Positions 40,397 through 51,174 of a stretch of 64,000 nt of DNA are shown here, one piece after another. The stretch covers positions 87,585,807-87,649,806 of the forward strand of contig OY757921.1 in assembly GCA_963585895.1 (NCBI GenBank). The letters run 5' to 3'. Each line of letters begins with the position of its first letter. Within the stretch, counting starts at the first letter, position 1. A model generated the notes under the pieces. It made no database searches. It was not told where the DNA came from and worked only from the letters and a program-made list of their open reading frames with translations. This DNA is from Sepioteuthis lessoniana. Lineage: Eukaryota; Mollusca; Cephalopoda; Myopsida; Loliginidae. The position numbers and the translations under genes are program-made.

Positions 40397-40892
40397 ATGC
40401 TACCGTTGGACGAGCAGAAACTCGAGTATATTGACGCAACTGTGTGTACTGCTAGTATACAAACGGTTCACCTAATCTCGGCTGGACGACCAGACCTTAT
40501 AATAACCAACAAAAAAGAGAGGGCTTGCAGGATTGTGGACTTTGCAGCCCCGGCGGACCACAGGGTAAAATTAAAATAATCCGAAAAGATGAATAAGTAC
40601 CTGGACCTTGCTAGAGAATTGAAAAAACCGTGGAACATGAAAGTGACGATTATACCAATTGTAATTGTTGCTGTAGGTGCAGTCACGATAGGATTGGTAC
40701 AAGGATATGAGGACATGGAAATAACGAGACGGGTGGAGGCTGTCCAAGCTATAGCATTGTTGAGATCGACCAGAACACTCAGAAGTGTCCTGTAGACTTA
40801 AGTTGACTTCCTATCACTCAAACTTCATTGAAAAACCATCAGTTAACTCTGTGGTGAAAAACTCTCTACGAGCAAAATAATAATAATAATAA
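40397..40892 (+). pseudogene. LINE-R C-terminal endonuclease region
   Basis: A 60-aa frame reads EQKLEYIDATVCTASIQTVH, LISAGRPDLIITNKKERACR and IVDFAAPADHRVKLK. The RPD...D spacing fits the restriction-like endonuclease of R2-group LINEs. After a stop it continues MNKYLDLARELKKPWNMKVT, IIPIVIVAVGAVTIGLVQGY and RVEAVQAIALLRSTRTLRSV, ending in the 3' UTR and (AAT)n. 5'-truncated, with one stop between the two frames. Confidence 0.75.
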
Positions 40893-41350
40893 TAATAAAC
40901 GGACAACTTTGATATACAAACGGATCACCTAATCTCGGCCAGAAGACCGGATCTTATAATAATCAGCAAAAAAAAAAAAAAAGAAAATCTGCAAAATTGT
41001 CTTACTCTGCTGTCCCGGCTGATCACAGAATAAAACTGAAAGAATGTGAAAAGAGAGATAAGTACCTCGACCTTGCTAGAGAATTGAAAAAACTATGGAA
41101 TGTGAAGGTGACAATTATACCAATTGTGATTGGTGCTTTTGGCACGGTAACTAAAGGATTATTAAAGGGCCTGGAAGATTTGAAAGTTGGCAGCCGAGTG
41201 GAAACCATCCAAACAACAGCATTATTGAAAACGGCCAGAATACTGAGAAGAGTCCTGGAGACTTGAGGAAACTTGCTGTCACTCAATCCAATGAAAGACC
41301 ATCAGATGTCGCTGATGTTAAAAACTCTAATGAGTAATGATAATAAGTAA
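40893..41350 (+). pseudogene. LINE-R 3' end, tandem second copy
   Basis: Starts right after the (AAT)n of the previous copy with 'actttgatatacaaacggat'. The 89-aa frame at 40997-41266 reads YSAVPADHRIKLKECEKRDK, YLDLARELKKLWNVKVTIIP and IVIGAFGTVTKGLLKGLEDL. The 3' UTR is 'tgaaagaccatcagatgtcg'. Head-to-tail dimer. Confidence 0.75.
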
Positions 41351-41872
41351 CAACAATAATGATTATACAGAGGACTCTATCGTTTCGGATACGAATGGGT
41401 TTATTAATTTTTGGCTTCGAGGAGAGCGACACAATTCATAAAAGCCTTGGCAAATAGTATTATGCTGACATCCACGACGCACAGCACACCTTGTGGCGTC
41501 TAAGATCTCAACTCCTTTCTACCCGTCGAGACCCAAACTGTTCTGCTTTGATGAAGATCTGAAAAACTCAACCGCTACCTTCGACAATCGAACCTCAACT
41601 CAACTCAACTCAATTCAAAATCATTAAATTTTCAGGATCATCTCTACCGAATATGACGTCAACCACCCACTCAATTCATTCCAATCACCGACCAGCCCTA
41701 TTTCATGTTTGGAAGTTTATTTCGACAGATGATGATTGCCATATCCTTTCTATGCGGGCATGCGAGTGTCCCGTTTGACTACGATACCTGAACTAAGAGA
41801 TACAGAGTAGTTCAAAGCCTTACCAAACTAAATAATGAAATATAATTAAATTATTGCCATAATTATATAACA
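41337..41872 (-). mobile_element. solo LTR-I, uninterrupted copy
   Basis: About 536 bp, from the tgataataagtaaca region to ATTATATAACA. Matches the outer LTR at 22873-24478: gactctatcgtttcggatac, cgacaatcgaacctcaactc, gtgtcccgtttgactacgat. On minus it starts TGTTATATAATTATGGC with AATAAA opposite 'gggtttatt'. The left end is uncertain and no duplication was found. Confidence 0.65.
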
Positions 41873-42002
41873 CCAGTTCAGCAAAAGGAACTCGAACTCG
41901 GTGACTAAAGATAAGCAGTTTTTACCCCTCAGTGTTTTACTCTGCATATTTCATTAGTTTTCTTTTCTTTTCCTCTCTGTAGGCTATTTAATATAATATC
42001 CT

Positions 42003-42247
42003 CTTTATACATTACACCTCGTGGTGTAATGGTTAAAGCGATGAACTGCGGAATTGTATTAAGCGAGTTCGTACTCTAGTCGCGCTATTAGGTTCACTTT
42101 CGGGCAAATACACTTGGGAAAGGTATGAACCCCCTTATCCTCCCAGCTTTGGGTTAAATAGTACCACTACTATTCTTCTGGGAGAATGGCTTTGGCATTA
42201 AATAACCTACAAAGGTTGATATGCCATTAAACAAAGAAACCAAACCT
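42003..42247 (+). repeat. SINE-2, complete
   Basis: Head 'cctcgtggtgtaatggttaa', B box 'gcgagttcgtactctagtcg', centre 'cacttgggaaaggtatgaac', tail 'aaaggttgatatgccattaa' and gaaaccaaacc. Confidence 0.85.
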
Positions 42248-42249
42248 TC

Positions 42250-42630
42250 TCGTCTTGTTTTGCTTATTGAAATTTTATTAGATTTTTCTGTACTCGTTTA
42301 CGTTGTTTCTTTCACTGACATGTTCTATTGCGTTTCGTGTATTTTAAATTGTTCCTCCGAATAGACTAATCCATATTGGAACAGTTTAAACACAGAGCTC
42401 TACTTGGTAAACTATTTTTCCTTCTACTACATATCAGCGAACTGGGTTCGGATAGAGGAATCCTAATTGATTAAAATTCTTTATCAATTTTAGATTATCC
42501 CTCACCCCGAGCGTTGAAATACACAGTTTTACGGTTTAAAGTAACTATACGAAGTAGATAATAATCATTGGTTTGTTCCCAGTTGCATGGCTTCAAGTAT
42601 TCTTTTCTAGTACTGATATTTTTCAAACAC
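42250..42630. other. no recognised feature
   Basis: AT-rich; nothing seen. Confidence 0.45.
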
Positions 42631-42633
42631 ATA

Positions 42634-43664
42634 TGCAGGGTGGATCGATAAAATTGTCGTCCTAAAGAAAACAACACTACAGCTTTATTTTAAAACTTCT
42701 ATTAAAAAGATCAATTCAGGCAACTTGATTATGTAGTAGAGCTGACATCTATTCAATGTAGCTGCCTTCAGCCTCAATCACCACCTCGATACGGATCCGG
42801 AACTGAGAGCATGCCTTTTCCACAAGCTCTTGCGGGAGCTCGGCGAATACTCGGCAGATGGCTTTGGTATTGTGGGAGGTCATGTTGGTAATGTTCTCGA
42901 CGTATGACCAAACTAATTAGTTCAGCGGTTTCAGGTCGGGGGAGGAGAGGGCCAGTGAGAGAAGAGTACAAAGTCGTAGCACTCCTTCTGAAGCAAAGTC
43001 TGGGTCTCTTTGGACTTGTGGACCGGCGCCGAGTCCTGCTGCCACACCCAGGGTCTGCCACCGACCACCTGATTGCGCTCAGGGATCACCACACCGCTGG
43101 GGAGTTTCATCAATGATTGCCTGGACCTTTTTGATTAACTCCTTGGTCCGGGTCTTCCTGGCGGTGTCCTCAGCCTTGGGCGTCCGTTCCACCACCTCCA
43201 AAGGGTCTTCCGATGGGTTGAGCTGTGCCCTCAAGCGTTGAACCATCCTGATTTGCATTTTGAGGGTGCTGGCAATGGTCCCGTTGTCATAACTTGGATC
43301 GGTAGAGAGCATGAGTTGTACAACGGCTCATCTCCGATCTCGCTCGTTGAACATTGTGTCATTTTCAGACATGATAGAAGACTCCTATTGCTCTTGGGAT
43401 TTGTACACAACTGGCCAACTAGTAGATGGTTTGCAACAAAAAAGAAAACCAGTTTTCATAAAACGGAAATGGAATCATGTCATCTTTCCTGGGGCGACAA
43501 TTTTATCGTTCCACCCTCTACAAGGCTCCTATCGCTCTTGGGATTTGTACACAGCTGACCAACTAGTAGATGGTCTGCAACAAAAAAAGAAAACCGGTTT
43601 TCATTAAACGGAAATGGAATCATGTCGTCCTTTCTAGGGCGACAATCTTATCGTTCCACCCGGT
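42634..43664 (-). pseudogene. Tc/mariner-like transposon with terminal inverted repeats
   Basis: The left terminus gggtggatcgataaaattgt and right terminus gacaatcttatcgttccacc are inverted copies. Minus-strand coding pieces: STDPSYDNGTIASTLKMQIR, LRAQLNPSEDPLEVVERTPK, TKELIKKVQAIIDETPQRC, then (deletion) GGRPWVWQQDSAPVHKSKET with a catalytic D, LQKECYDFVLFSHWP, and out of frame ENITNMTSHNTKAICRVFAE and LVEKACSQFRIRIEVVIEAE. About 1.03 kb with frameshifts and a missing central part. The right terminus is present twice (43375-43524 and 43525-43664). Confidence 0.85.
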
Positions 43665-43689
43665 ATTTGACCCATTGGTATTACCATTC

Positions 43690-43945
43690 TTTCTTAGAGT
43701 GTAGCAAGGAGTAACGTCAACGAAATGATACCCTACATTTCCTTGACCTCCACCCCATGTACTGTCGGTAGGGTTGAAAAAATGCTGGCTGTATCCCTTG
43801 AAGTGACGTAAGACCATACCAACACCCCCCAAAAGGATATCCTGGGTATGACACTAAACTACATCTGAGGTGAGGCTCCATTTCTAGAGACCTGACATGC
43901 TGTGACTTCCAGGTCCACTCTGATCTAAAATCGGTCAAATATGTT
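43690..43945 (+). repeat. CR A domain, decayed
   Basis: 'ggatatcctgggtatgacac', 'tctgaggtgaggctccattt' and 'gacttccaggtccactctga' match the A domain in sense orientation. Confidence 0.6.
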
Positions 43946-44144
43946 CTTTTAATTATTTGTATTCGGGGAGACCGTATGCAAAAACATCTTTAAAAACTGC
44001 ACAAAAAATATAAACATGAATGTAAAATGAATGCGACTTCACATGTTAAAATCAATCATTTAGATAGTTAAAGGACTTCATTGACCCGAAAGTTACCCTA
44101 TCTAATGAAGAGGGACATTTGCAGTTTTCCAAATTGCATTATAT

Positions 44145-44770
44145 TGATCGATCTTAATTGCATCTCAACCCGTCTGAGCTTATGTAAGCCTAGAGGTAAG
44201 GAATCGCATATATTGTACGTTTATAATTACTTTGTGTGTAGTTTCTTACGTCTTGACCGGACATTGGCAATGGCCCGAGAGACCTGGGTTCAATCCCAGG
44301 TCGAGTCATACCAAAAATGATACTTGGTGCTACCTTGCTTAATACTCAGCATTATAAGGTAAGAATCGAATCAAGGGTAAAGTGGAGTAACCCAGGGAAA
44401 AGAGTCGCACCCTTCCCTACACCTTGGTGTAGTAGCTATCGGAAAGGGAGTCGTCGGGTCACCCTCGACAACGGTCGCCAACAACTTATATGATATCAAG
44501 TATTCTTATCTAATACAGATAATTTGCAAGAAGGTCTATTTGTCGAAGACGAGACCCCGAGTTAGTAAAATCACTTCGGTCCAGAGTAGAACTTGGATTA
44601 GTGACAATGATAGAGTACTTCACACTGCTTAGATCTTCTAGACAGGCTCACATGCCATTAAAAGCATTCAATCAACCTATCCCATAACTAACCAGAGTTC
44701 CAGACATTGAGTCTCACCATCCTGTACTGTTTATTATCATAACCAGGACACAATAGATTTAAGAACGGCA
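44145..44770 (-). repeat. CR variant split by SINE-3
   Basis: Variant tail 44145-44215 (cttaattgcatctcaacccg, cctagaggtaaggaatcgc), also seen at 47190-47260. A-domain-like sequence at 44575-44770 (tccagagtagaacttggatt, agtgacaatgatagagtact). Confidence 0.5.
44254..44483 (+). repeat. SINE-3, head shortened
   Basis: 'cttgaccggacattggcaat' (A box partly deleted), B box 'cctgggttcaatcccaggtc', body 'gctaccttgcttaatactca', end 'ccctcgacaacggtcgcc'. Confidence 0.8.
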
Positions 44771-44779
44771 TATTGTTGA

Positions 44780-45230
44780 CATAAAAGAGAAAGATGAACA
44801 CTCGTTTATATTTTGCTGTTACATACATTTAACAAAGCGTGTTCCATATTCGGGAAGCACAATGAACCGATGTTTCTCGTGGATTCTGATAATCCTGCGT
44901 TTTCTTTTATCTCAATTTGAAACGATCTGGTGTCAAAATTGTTCGCCTATATTAGGTTTCTCTGTTTCGTCGTTAGATTAACACGTCGACGTTAGTTAAA
45001 CTTGGTGCAATTAGATGTTTCCAGCGGAACATGAGCTCGTGGTCTGACGTATTTTGCTGCTTTCAAATTAGCAGCATTGTTTTGCTAATTATGTTATTCA
45101 CTGATGATAGCCTTGGTTCAATATAAAAGAAAATGAACTGGAGCTCATTCTGGGAATTGAACTCACTTATTGAAACTATGATGGGCATATTCAATATATA
45201 CGAAAATCTTCGCCTAGATTATCCCATTTG
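44780..45230. other. no recognised feature
   Basis: AT-rich; nothing recognised. Confidence 0.4.
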
Positions 45231-45231
45231 T

Positions 45232-45400
45232 GAAGCGTAGAATATGCCGACTGCATCCACTAGAAACCCGCCCCACCCTCCAAAAAGGGGCAATCCTGTG
45301 TGTGACATTAAACTGCATCTGATGTCGAAGGTCCAGTTTCAGGGTACTAAGGTTTGTGGAGTACCATTCGTAGATATTACTCCCAGGTACAATTAGAGAA
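45232..45400 (+). repeat. CR A domain, decayed
   Basis: 'agaatatgccgactgcatcc', 'gtgacattaaactgcatctg' and 'tattactcccaggtacaatt'. Confidence 0.55.
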
Positions 45401-45551
45401 GAAATGCTTGTATGGATCTGGTAGTTCTGTTTGAAAATTATTGATATTATGTAGGAGTATTGAAAACCATATAATTGTCTCACCGGAAGACCAGTAAGGG
45501 AGTGTGAAACTTTTAGCTACGGTCAATTTGTACTTTTCTACTTTTTTTCTC

Positions 45552-46600
45552 ACATCCTCATCATCATCATCTCGTGCTGCTTGCACGGATTTCTCTCTCT
45601 CTCTCTCTATTCATCTTTATCATCTATCGCTTCTGGTAGGTCTTCTAGACAACATTCTGTGTGCTGAATAGTCACAACCATGGCCAACTATACAAACACA
45701 TATACATCTGCATGCAGAATCATAACGACGACACAATAAAGACGAGCGACACAGTTCTTAGAAAAATATACCTCTCACTTTATTTGAAAGGGTTGTGTGT
45801 GAGAGGGAGTTGGATACCGAATAGAACTGCAACATATGGACCCCCCATTCTATTGGCCATAACCGCGTTTCTTTCCCATTCTTCTTGGCTGCTCAACCGG
45901 GGACCTGGAGGCCCAGCTTCTCTGGGTGCTGGTTTTCTCTACCACATCTTATCTCTAACTCGTCTGATCCCCAACTGATTAATCGGGGGCATGAGGGCTC
46001 CCTCTGCTGGGTGGTGCTTTTCTCAACCGCATCTTGACTCCAACTGGTCTGGTCTCCAAACTAACTGACTTCCTGTCTCCCCGTGTTATATAATAGTTCA
46101 CCGTCCAACTTCTTCTTGTGGGCATTACAATTTTGCACTCATTCAACCTGTCCACGGTCAAGGTTATAATATCTTGATCGACCGGATGCACCAGTTATTT
46201 ACACAGGTGCATTTCCTATTTTGACTGCCCGGCCGGGTCGGAGGTCAATATACAACATATGTCCGTACATAGCTATTATAGATAAGTTCGAGTCAGTCGT
46301 CCAACACTTGAACATCCGCGTGAAGGGGTACATAGGAGAATGTCACTTATGAATCTGTCTACTTCTCCAGCAGTTTCCTGCAAGTCTTGTTCATCTTATT
46401 TGGATGGGTTTGGAGATAGAAGGTAGGTGGCTGTACAGCTGTTGTTTTGTGGGATGTTACTTTCAGGATTTGTTAATATAGCTCGTAGCATTCTTGTGCA
46501 ATTCCTGTTCAGGTTTTTCTCTTTACGCTAAGCCAGCGTCCGTGTGGTGCATCCATATAGTATTGCTGATTGGAAAAAAATGCGTTTTTTCTAGGCTACT
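45552..46600 (-). pseudogene. RTE-A fragment split by LTR-G
   Basis: Reversed tail catcatcatcatc at 45558-45570 and 'cgtgctgcttgcacggattt'; (CT)n has expanded at 45590-45608. The copy breaks near 45670 and resumes at about 46258 with 'acatagctattatagataag', continuing antisense RTE-A coding to about 46600 (ttcttgtgcaattcctgttc, gtgtggtgcatccatatagt). Confidence 0.7.
45690..46257 (-). mobile_element. solo LTR-G
   Basis: Matches 11571-12281: tcataacgacgacacaataa, atacctctcactttatttga, gtgtgagagggagttggata. Ends GGTCAATATACAACA. The 5' boundary is uncertain and no duplication is visible. AATAAA lies on minus. Confidence 0.6.
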
Positions 46601-46773
46601 ATCCCCCCCCCCCAGCGCTATCAAAAGGGGTTAGTATACGCTGACTGTATATTATGCATAGGGGTAAAACCACCACTAAAAATGTATGTCCTGAATAATA
46701 ACACATCTAACTATTTATTCATATTAGAGCAGGAGAACAGATGAATTTATGGCCTTCGTAAAGGATCGTCCAC

Positions 46774-46808
<35 letters not shown>

Positions 46809-47180
46809 TGTTCTGAATTCTCCATTGAATTTCCCATTTTTTCTGTCTTTTTGCAAAAGCCGTCAAGATTTGTCTGCCGTTAATAATAGATTCAAATGTA
46901 ACCTTCAGATTTCATAATTTCTTCAACTATTTGGCATCCTCCCAATATTTTTCTCCTCTCTGTCTTATTTATTTATTCAATGTTGACGTTCTATAAATGA
47001 TCAAGGCTGGCAAAATGACATCTTTTTTTCTAAGTTTCTAATCATAACATCACAGTACGCTAATACTTGCTTTTGGACAAAACTCAAAAGTCATCGATCG
47101 TCGTACAGTTCCGGTTGACGAAAAAATTGACAGACATGCATTTATATTTTTCCCAAAACTTATTACTTGATTTTGTGATT
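46600..47180. repeat. CTGT microsatellite in unassigned sequence
   Basis: (CTGT)n at 46774-46803. The rest is AT-rich with no recognised feature. Confidence 0.8.
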
Positions 47181-47184
47181 TGAT

Positions 47185-47565
47185 TGATTGATTCGAATGT
47201 CATCTCAACCTGTCTAGGGTTATTCCATGCCTAGGGAATAAGAAATCGCGTTCAGTGTATTCTTATATTTACCATTTTCGTGTTGTTGTTTCAAAGGTGT
47301 TGTTTTCTTTTTGCAGACTCTCCTGTTGAATAAGATTAATTTGCAAACAGATATATTTTGGAGCCAAACAGGTACTCTAATATGGGAGTCATATTGGATC
47401 AGGGAGTAATTGTAATAAAGGGTTACTCCTTATTCTCCAGATCTCCAGAACATGAGCCTCATAATCAGATGTTGTTTCATGCCATATGCACGACACTCAT
47501 TGTTTGCAGAGACCTACTCCCTTCCAGAGAATATAATCAACTTCTTATAAATCCTGCCAAGAGAA
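47185..47565 (-). repeat. CR variant
   Basis: Tail variant 47190-47270 (tgtcatctcaacctgtctag) and A-domain-like sequence 47350-47530 (gtactctaatatgggagtca, gggttactccttattctcca, tgcagagacctactccc). Confidence 0.5.
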
Positions 47566-47569
47566 AGTT

Positions 47570-47712
47570 ATAATTTAATGCTGGACTTTTCAATGCAGAT
47601 GATTTTATAGGGGGTAGAAAATATTTGTATTTTCTTCAAATTATGAACTCCCTTTAAAAAGACTTCTAAACGTTGAAACTGTTAAAATACGTCCGTCTGT
47701 TCCTCTCGTTCT

Positions 47713-47745
<33 letters not shown>

Positions 47746-48405
47746 AAAACTAACGAAAATTTTTTAAAAGACGTTTTGTTCTTTTTCTCTTTAAAGTCAT
47801 GTGACTTCCTTCAACCAATCAATGAACGCACATCGATAATTCTAAATTGTTAGTTTTCCATTTTCGTTTAATTCAAAAGCTGCCTTGCAACCTTTGATCT
47901 CTCAGCTGTTAGTCACTACCCTCATAGGCGTCTGACCTGGGGACCAAATACCGTTACCTAGTTCTATCCTTTTAGCTGACGAACCACATTAATCGATGAT
48001 TAAATTATTTATGCGTCTCAATTTCGAAACCCCTAGAGAATTTTAGCCAATTTTTTTAATGACTTCTGTATTTACTATTGATTTATCATCATTGTTTTCT
48101 CAACTGATACCTATTTTTGCCTGCAAACGACTTCAGCAACCGATTCTGTCGGACGTAAACGAAGGGGTGATCTTGAAAATTCAAGGATATTAACCTACTT
48201 GGCTGCTACGTGAGACTTAGCGAAATTCGAAAACTTTCAGTTGTTTCCAAAGGAACGATATGTCATAAAGTTTGGGCTTCAGCGAATTTTCCTCTGTGGT
48301 AGTTGAGGGATCATTTGTAAACGAGGCTAATCCTTTAATATGTAATTCTAGCGATGGGTTTAAAATAAAGTGAGTTGGTTTGTGTAACAACGTGCTTATT
48401 CTTCT
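47570..48405. other. mostly unassigned; (AC)n
   Basis: (AC)n at 47715-47743. 'ggaccaaataccgttac' near 47941 recalls the end of LTR-N. Nothing else recognised. Confidence 0.5.
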
Positions 48406-48407
48406 GT

Positions 48408-48835
48408 AACCAATATAAAATGATGACACCCTCATCACCTCAACCTTTCTTTGATAACCTTCCTTACAACCGATATCAAGAGATGACATTTTCATCTCCA
48501 CAAACTTTCTTCGGCAACCTTTCATACCACTGCTATCAAGTGACGTCATCTTAACCTCCTCAACCTTTCTTCGACAACCTTTCATACCACTGCTATCAAG
48601 TGACGTCATCTTCACCTCCTCAACCTTTCTTCGACAACCTTTCATACCACCGATATCAAGTTATGAACTTATCATCTCTTCAGCCTTTCTTCGACAACCT
48701 TTCATACCACTTCTATCAAGTGACGATATCTTCATCTAATCAACCTTTCTTCGACAACCTTCTATACCAACAATATCAAGTGACGACTCCTCATTTCCTC
48801 AACCTTTCTTCGACAACCTTCCACAACATAGAAAT
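48408..48835. repeat. minisatellite, 60-bp unit, about 7 copies
   Basis: The unit is 'atatcaagtgacgtcatctt' plus 'cacctcctcaacctttcttc' plus 'gacaacctttcataccact', with spacing almost exactly 60 bp. Because 60 is 20 codons, frames stay open on both strands and give artificial 20-residue repeats (GMKGCRRKVEEVKMTSLDSS on minus, PFFDNLSYHRYQVMNLSSLQ on plus). Confidence 0.92.
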
Positions 48836-48839
48836 GAAA

Positions 48840-49080
48840 CGCGTCCAGTGACGTTATTGGGTCTTAACAGATGCTGGTGGAGACAAAGTTGACATGAAGA
48901 GATGATGAAGACTTCATAAACTGCAAGACGAAATCCAACAAACTTTATTAGTGATGTTCTAGCTTCTCTCTGGACCGATCTAAAAATAGGAAGACTAGAA
49001 GTATCATTTATGATGATTAGTTGGTTGGTTGGCTGGTGTTGTTTTATGGCATGTTAACCCTTGTTGGTTATTCAATACTC
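48840..49080. other. unassigned plus CR-tail scrap
   Basis: The CR tail scrap at 49022-49080 reads gttttatggcatgttaaccc. The rest is unrecognised. Confidence 0.5.
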
Positions 49081-49082
49081 AG

Positions 49083-49122
<40 letters not shown>
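49083..49122. repeat. (TA)n microsatellite
   Basis: About 19 TA units, ending exactly where the Penelope-like coding remnant starts. Confidence 0.95.
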
Positions 49123-49125
<3 letters not shown>

Positions 49126-49458
49126 AGAAAAACTTATATTGGAATTTCCTCCACGAAATAGAAAATTAGATACGCCAATCACAAATATTCTTTCGCCCAT
49201 GAAAATCTGAAACGTCAAACTGCTCTATCTAAGCATTTTTGGAGTTTGAAAAATAAAGGTTCAATCCCTGAGATTCAACAGTCCCTATTAAAATAGTCAA
49301 ATACTCTAAAATGTTTCAATAGTAGATGTAAACTGTGTTTAGAAGAAAAAATACAGATTTTACTTTACCCAGACCCTGAAAAATTATTAAATAAGAGATG
49401 TGAATTAATAGCTAGGTGGAGACATAGGGCTAAATTTAAACTAGAGAAAAATTAACAT
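49123..49458 (+). pseudogene. Penelope-like element, GIY-YIG endonuclease remnant
   Basis: One frame with two stops reads DRKTYIGISSTK, KIRYANHKYSFAHENLKRQT, ALSKHFWSLKNKGSIPEIQQ, then CFNSRCKLCLEEKIQIL, PDPEKLLNKRCELIARWRHR and AKFKLEK. This is the C-terminal GIY-YIG nuclease module of Penelope-like retroelements: the YIG box, the conserved R and H, the 'LSKH.W.LK' segment and the CNLC-type pair before 'LN.R.ELI...RHR.KF'. The reverse transcriptase upstream is missing at the (TA)n. Such nucleases nick target DNA for retroelement insertion. Non-functional here. Confidence 0.8.
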
Positions 49459-49459
49459 A

Positions 49460-50165
49460 AATAATGTTTTTTAAACAAACATAGGATTAAATTGAGAAAA
49501 AATGTTAATAAATAAAAGTTTTTAAAAAAAAGATAAAAGATGTGCCAAAAAACATATCGTATATACGTACTAATCATTAAAAGTGTAACTGATTTAATTG
49601 GCTCAAAAATAAAAAAAAATTTGATTTAAAAAAAAAGTTAAATTTAATTAAATCTTGAAATTAATTTAATATAATTATTGCTGTATTGTTAGGTAAAGTT
49701 ATTGAATAAAGTTAATTTTCGATTTTAGCATTAAATCTGTAGCTTTAAGTCGAAAAGTAATTAGAATTTTTAAAAAATAATTTTTTTTTTAATTAATTTA
49801 CTATAATTCTAAGCGACAATAAAATAAAGAACGGAAGTGGGCTAAATCATGAGATACCTCTTTACCCCTCTTCTATCCCCTCCCACCCTTCTTTCCTGTG
49901 TCTATTCTGTTTTATTTTATCCTTAAGATCTGAAGAAGTCCTGTTAAAAGTTTTTCGTGTTTTTTTTTATTTTATCAAAAACACATAAAAGGATGGAAAT
50001 AAGTTTATAATCCTAATGTGACCGGTTTGCGTTTTTTCTTAATGAAATTATTGCTCTGTAATGTCTGTTACATTGAGCTCTTTACCAGGAAAACTTAAAA
50101 ATTCATTTTTGAATAGGTTTCTTATCCTGATGGAATTACTCCCAACTCCGGTTTAACTGGACCAA
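49460..50165. other. AT-rich, possibly Penelope-like 3' UTR
   Basis: Long A/T runs; 'aagatctgaagaagtcctgt' near 49925 resembles retroelement 3' ends. Nothing definite. Confidence 0.35.
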
Positions 50166-50168
50166 ATA

Positions 50169-50204
<36 letters not shown>

Positions 50205-50405
50205 CGTAATATGATAGTATATGTTAAGTAATAAAACCGTATATATGATATTGCGTAATATAATAATATACATAATATTGCGTAATATAATAGTGTATAT
50301 AATATTGCGTCATATCATAGCACATATATATATAATATTGCGTAATATAATAGTATATATTGTTGCGTAATATGATTGTATATATAATATTTACGCAACA
50401 TTTCA
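50166..50405. repeat. (TA)n and 'attgcgtaatataatag' tandem repeat
   Basis: (TA)n at 50171-50202, followed by seven or so irregular copies of 'atattgcgtaatataatagt' with 25-45 bp spacing. Confidence 0.85.
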
Positions 50406-50870
50406 CCAATTTATTATTATATTCTAGCCCAATTCCCTTTTCTAAATATAATACCAATATTGTACAATATTATATAGCAATACAATATACCCCTACTTAT
50501 ACCCATTGTGATTCTGCTCTACCATAATATAATCGTTTAAATACACTTACAAATCAAATCTTTATTCATTCCCCTCGACATGCAACGATGATGTTTTGTT
50601 CCTTAGTTATAGTCACCTACTCACACAGAAATAAAATAATGTAGCGAAAATTTTGATACATCTACGAATTTATATCCGGTTAAAACAATGCGCTGCGTTT
50701 GTATCTTCACTTAAACCCATAAATACACACATTAATAAGTAACTATAACCCACACAAGCATACACACACACCCACCCACACTCGTACACTCACACACTTA
50801 CAGTCACAAGTAAAGATTCCTACAAAATCCCAAGGTTTTTTTTTTATTGTATTTTTTCGATCTTCAATTC
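50406..50870. other. no recognised feature
   Basis: AT-rich, with a CA-rich stretch near 50755-50810. Nothing recognised. Confidence 0.45.
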
Positions 50871-50874
50871 ATTT

Positions 50875-51102
50875 CATTTTCTTAACTGCCTAATGATTGT
50901 TTTTTTTCAAAAAAATCCATGAAACCCAGGGGTTGATGTCTAAATTCCAGGAATTAAATAGATATATCTAATATATATTAATTTATTATTATTATTATTA
51001 TTATTATATGATAGGTCTATCCTAGATATTGAGCACTCTCCATATCATATTGCACTTTGTTTGACACAAACCCAGAAAGTGATTTAGTGACAAATAGCAC
51101 TG

Positions 51103-51145
<43 letters not shown>
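50875..51145 (-). repeat. repeat family L, single-ended copy, then (TA)n
   Basis: Matches 22425-22720: cattttcttaactgcctaat, gaaacccaggggttgatgtc, taaattccaggaattaaata, 'ctagatattgagcactctcc' and 'gacacaaacccagaaagtga'. (ATT)n at 50985-51005 and (TA)n at 51107-51143. Confidence 0.75.
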
Positions 51146-51147
<2 letters not shown>

Positions 51148-51174
51148 GGTTTGTGAACGAATAAAACGGGCCGG

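Noticed and set aside
48217..48645. 142-aa frame with 20-residue repeats
   Set aside because: Explained by the 60-bp minisatellite, which is open on both strands.
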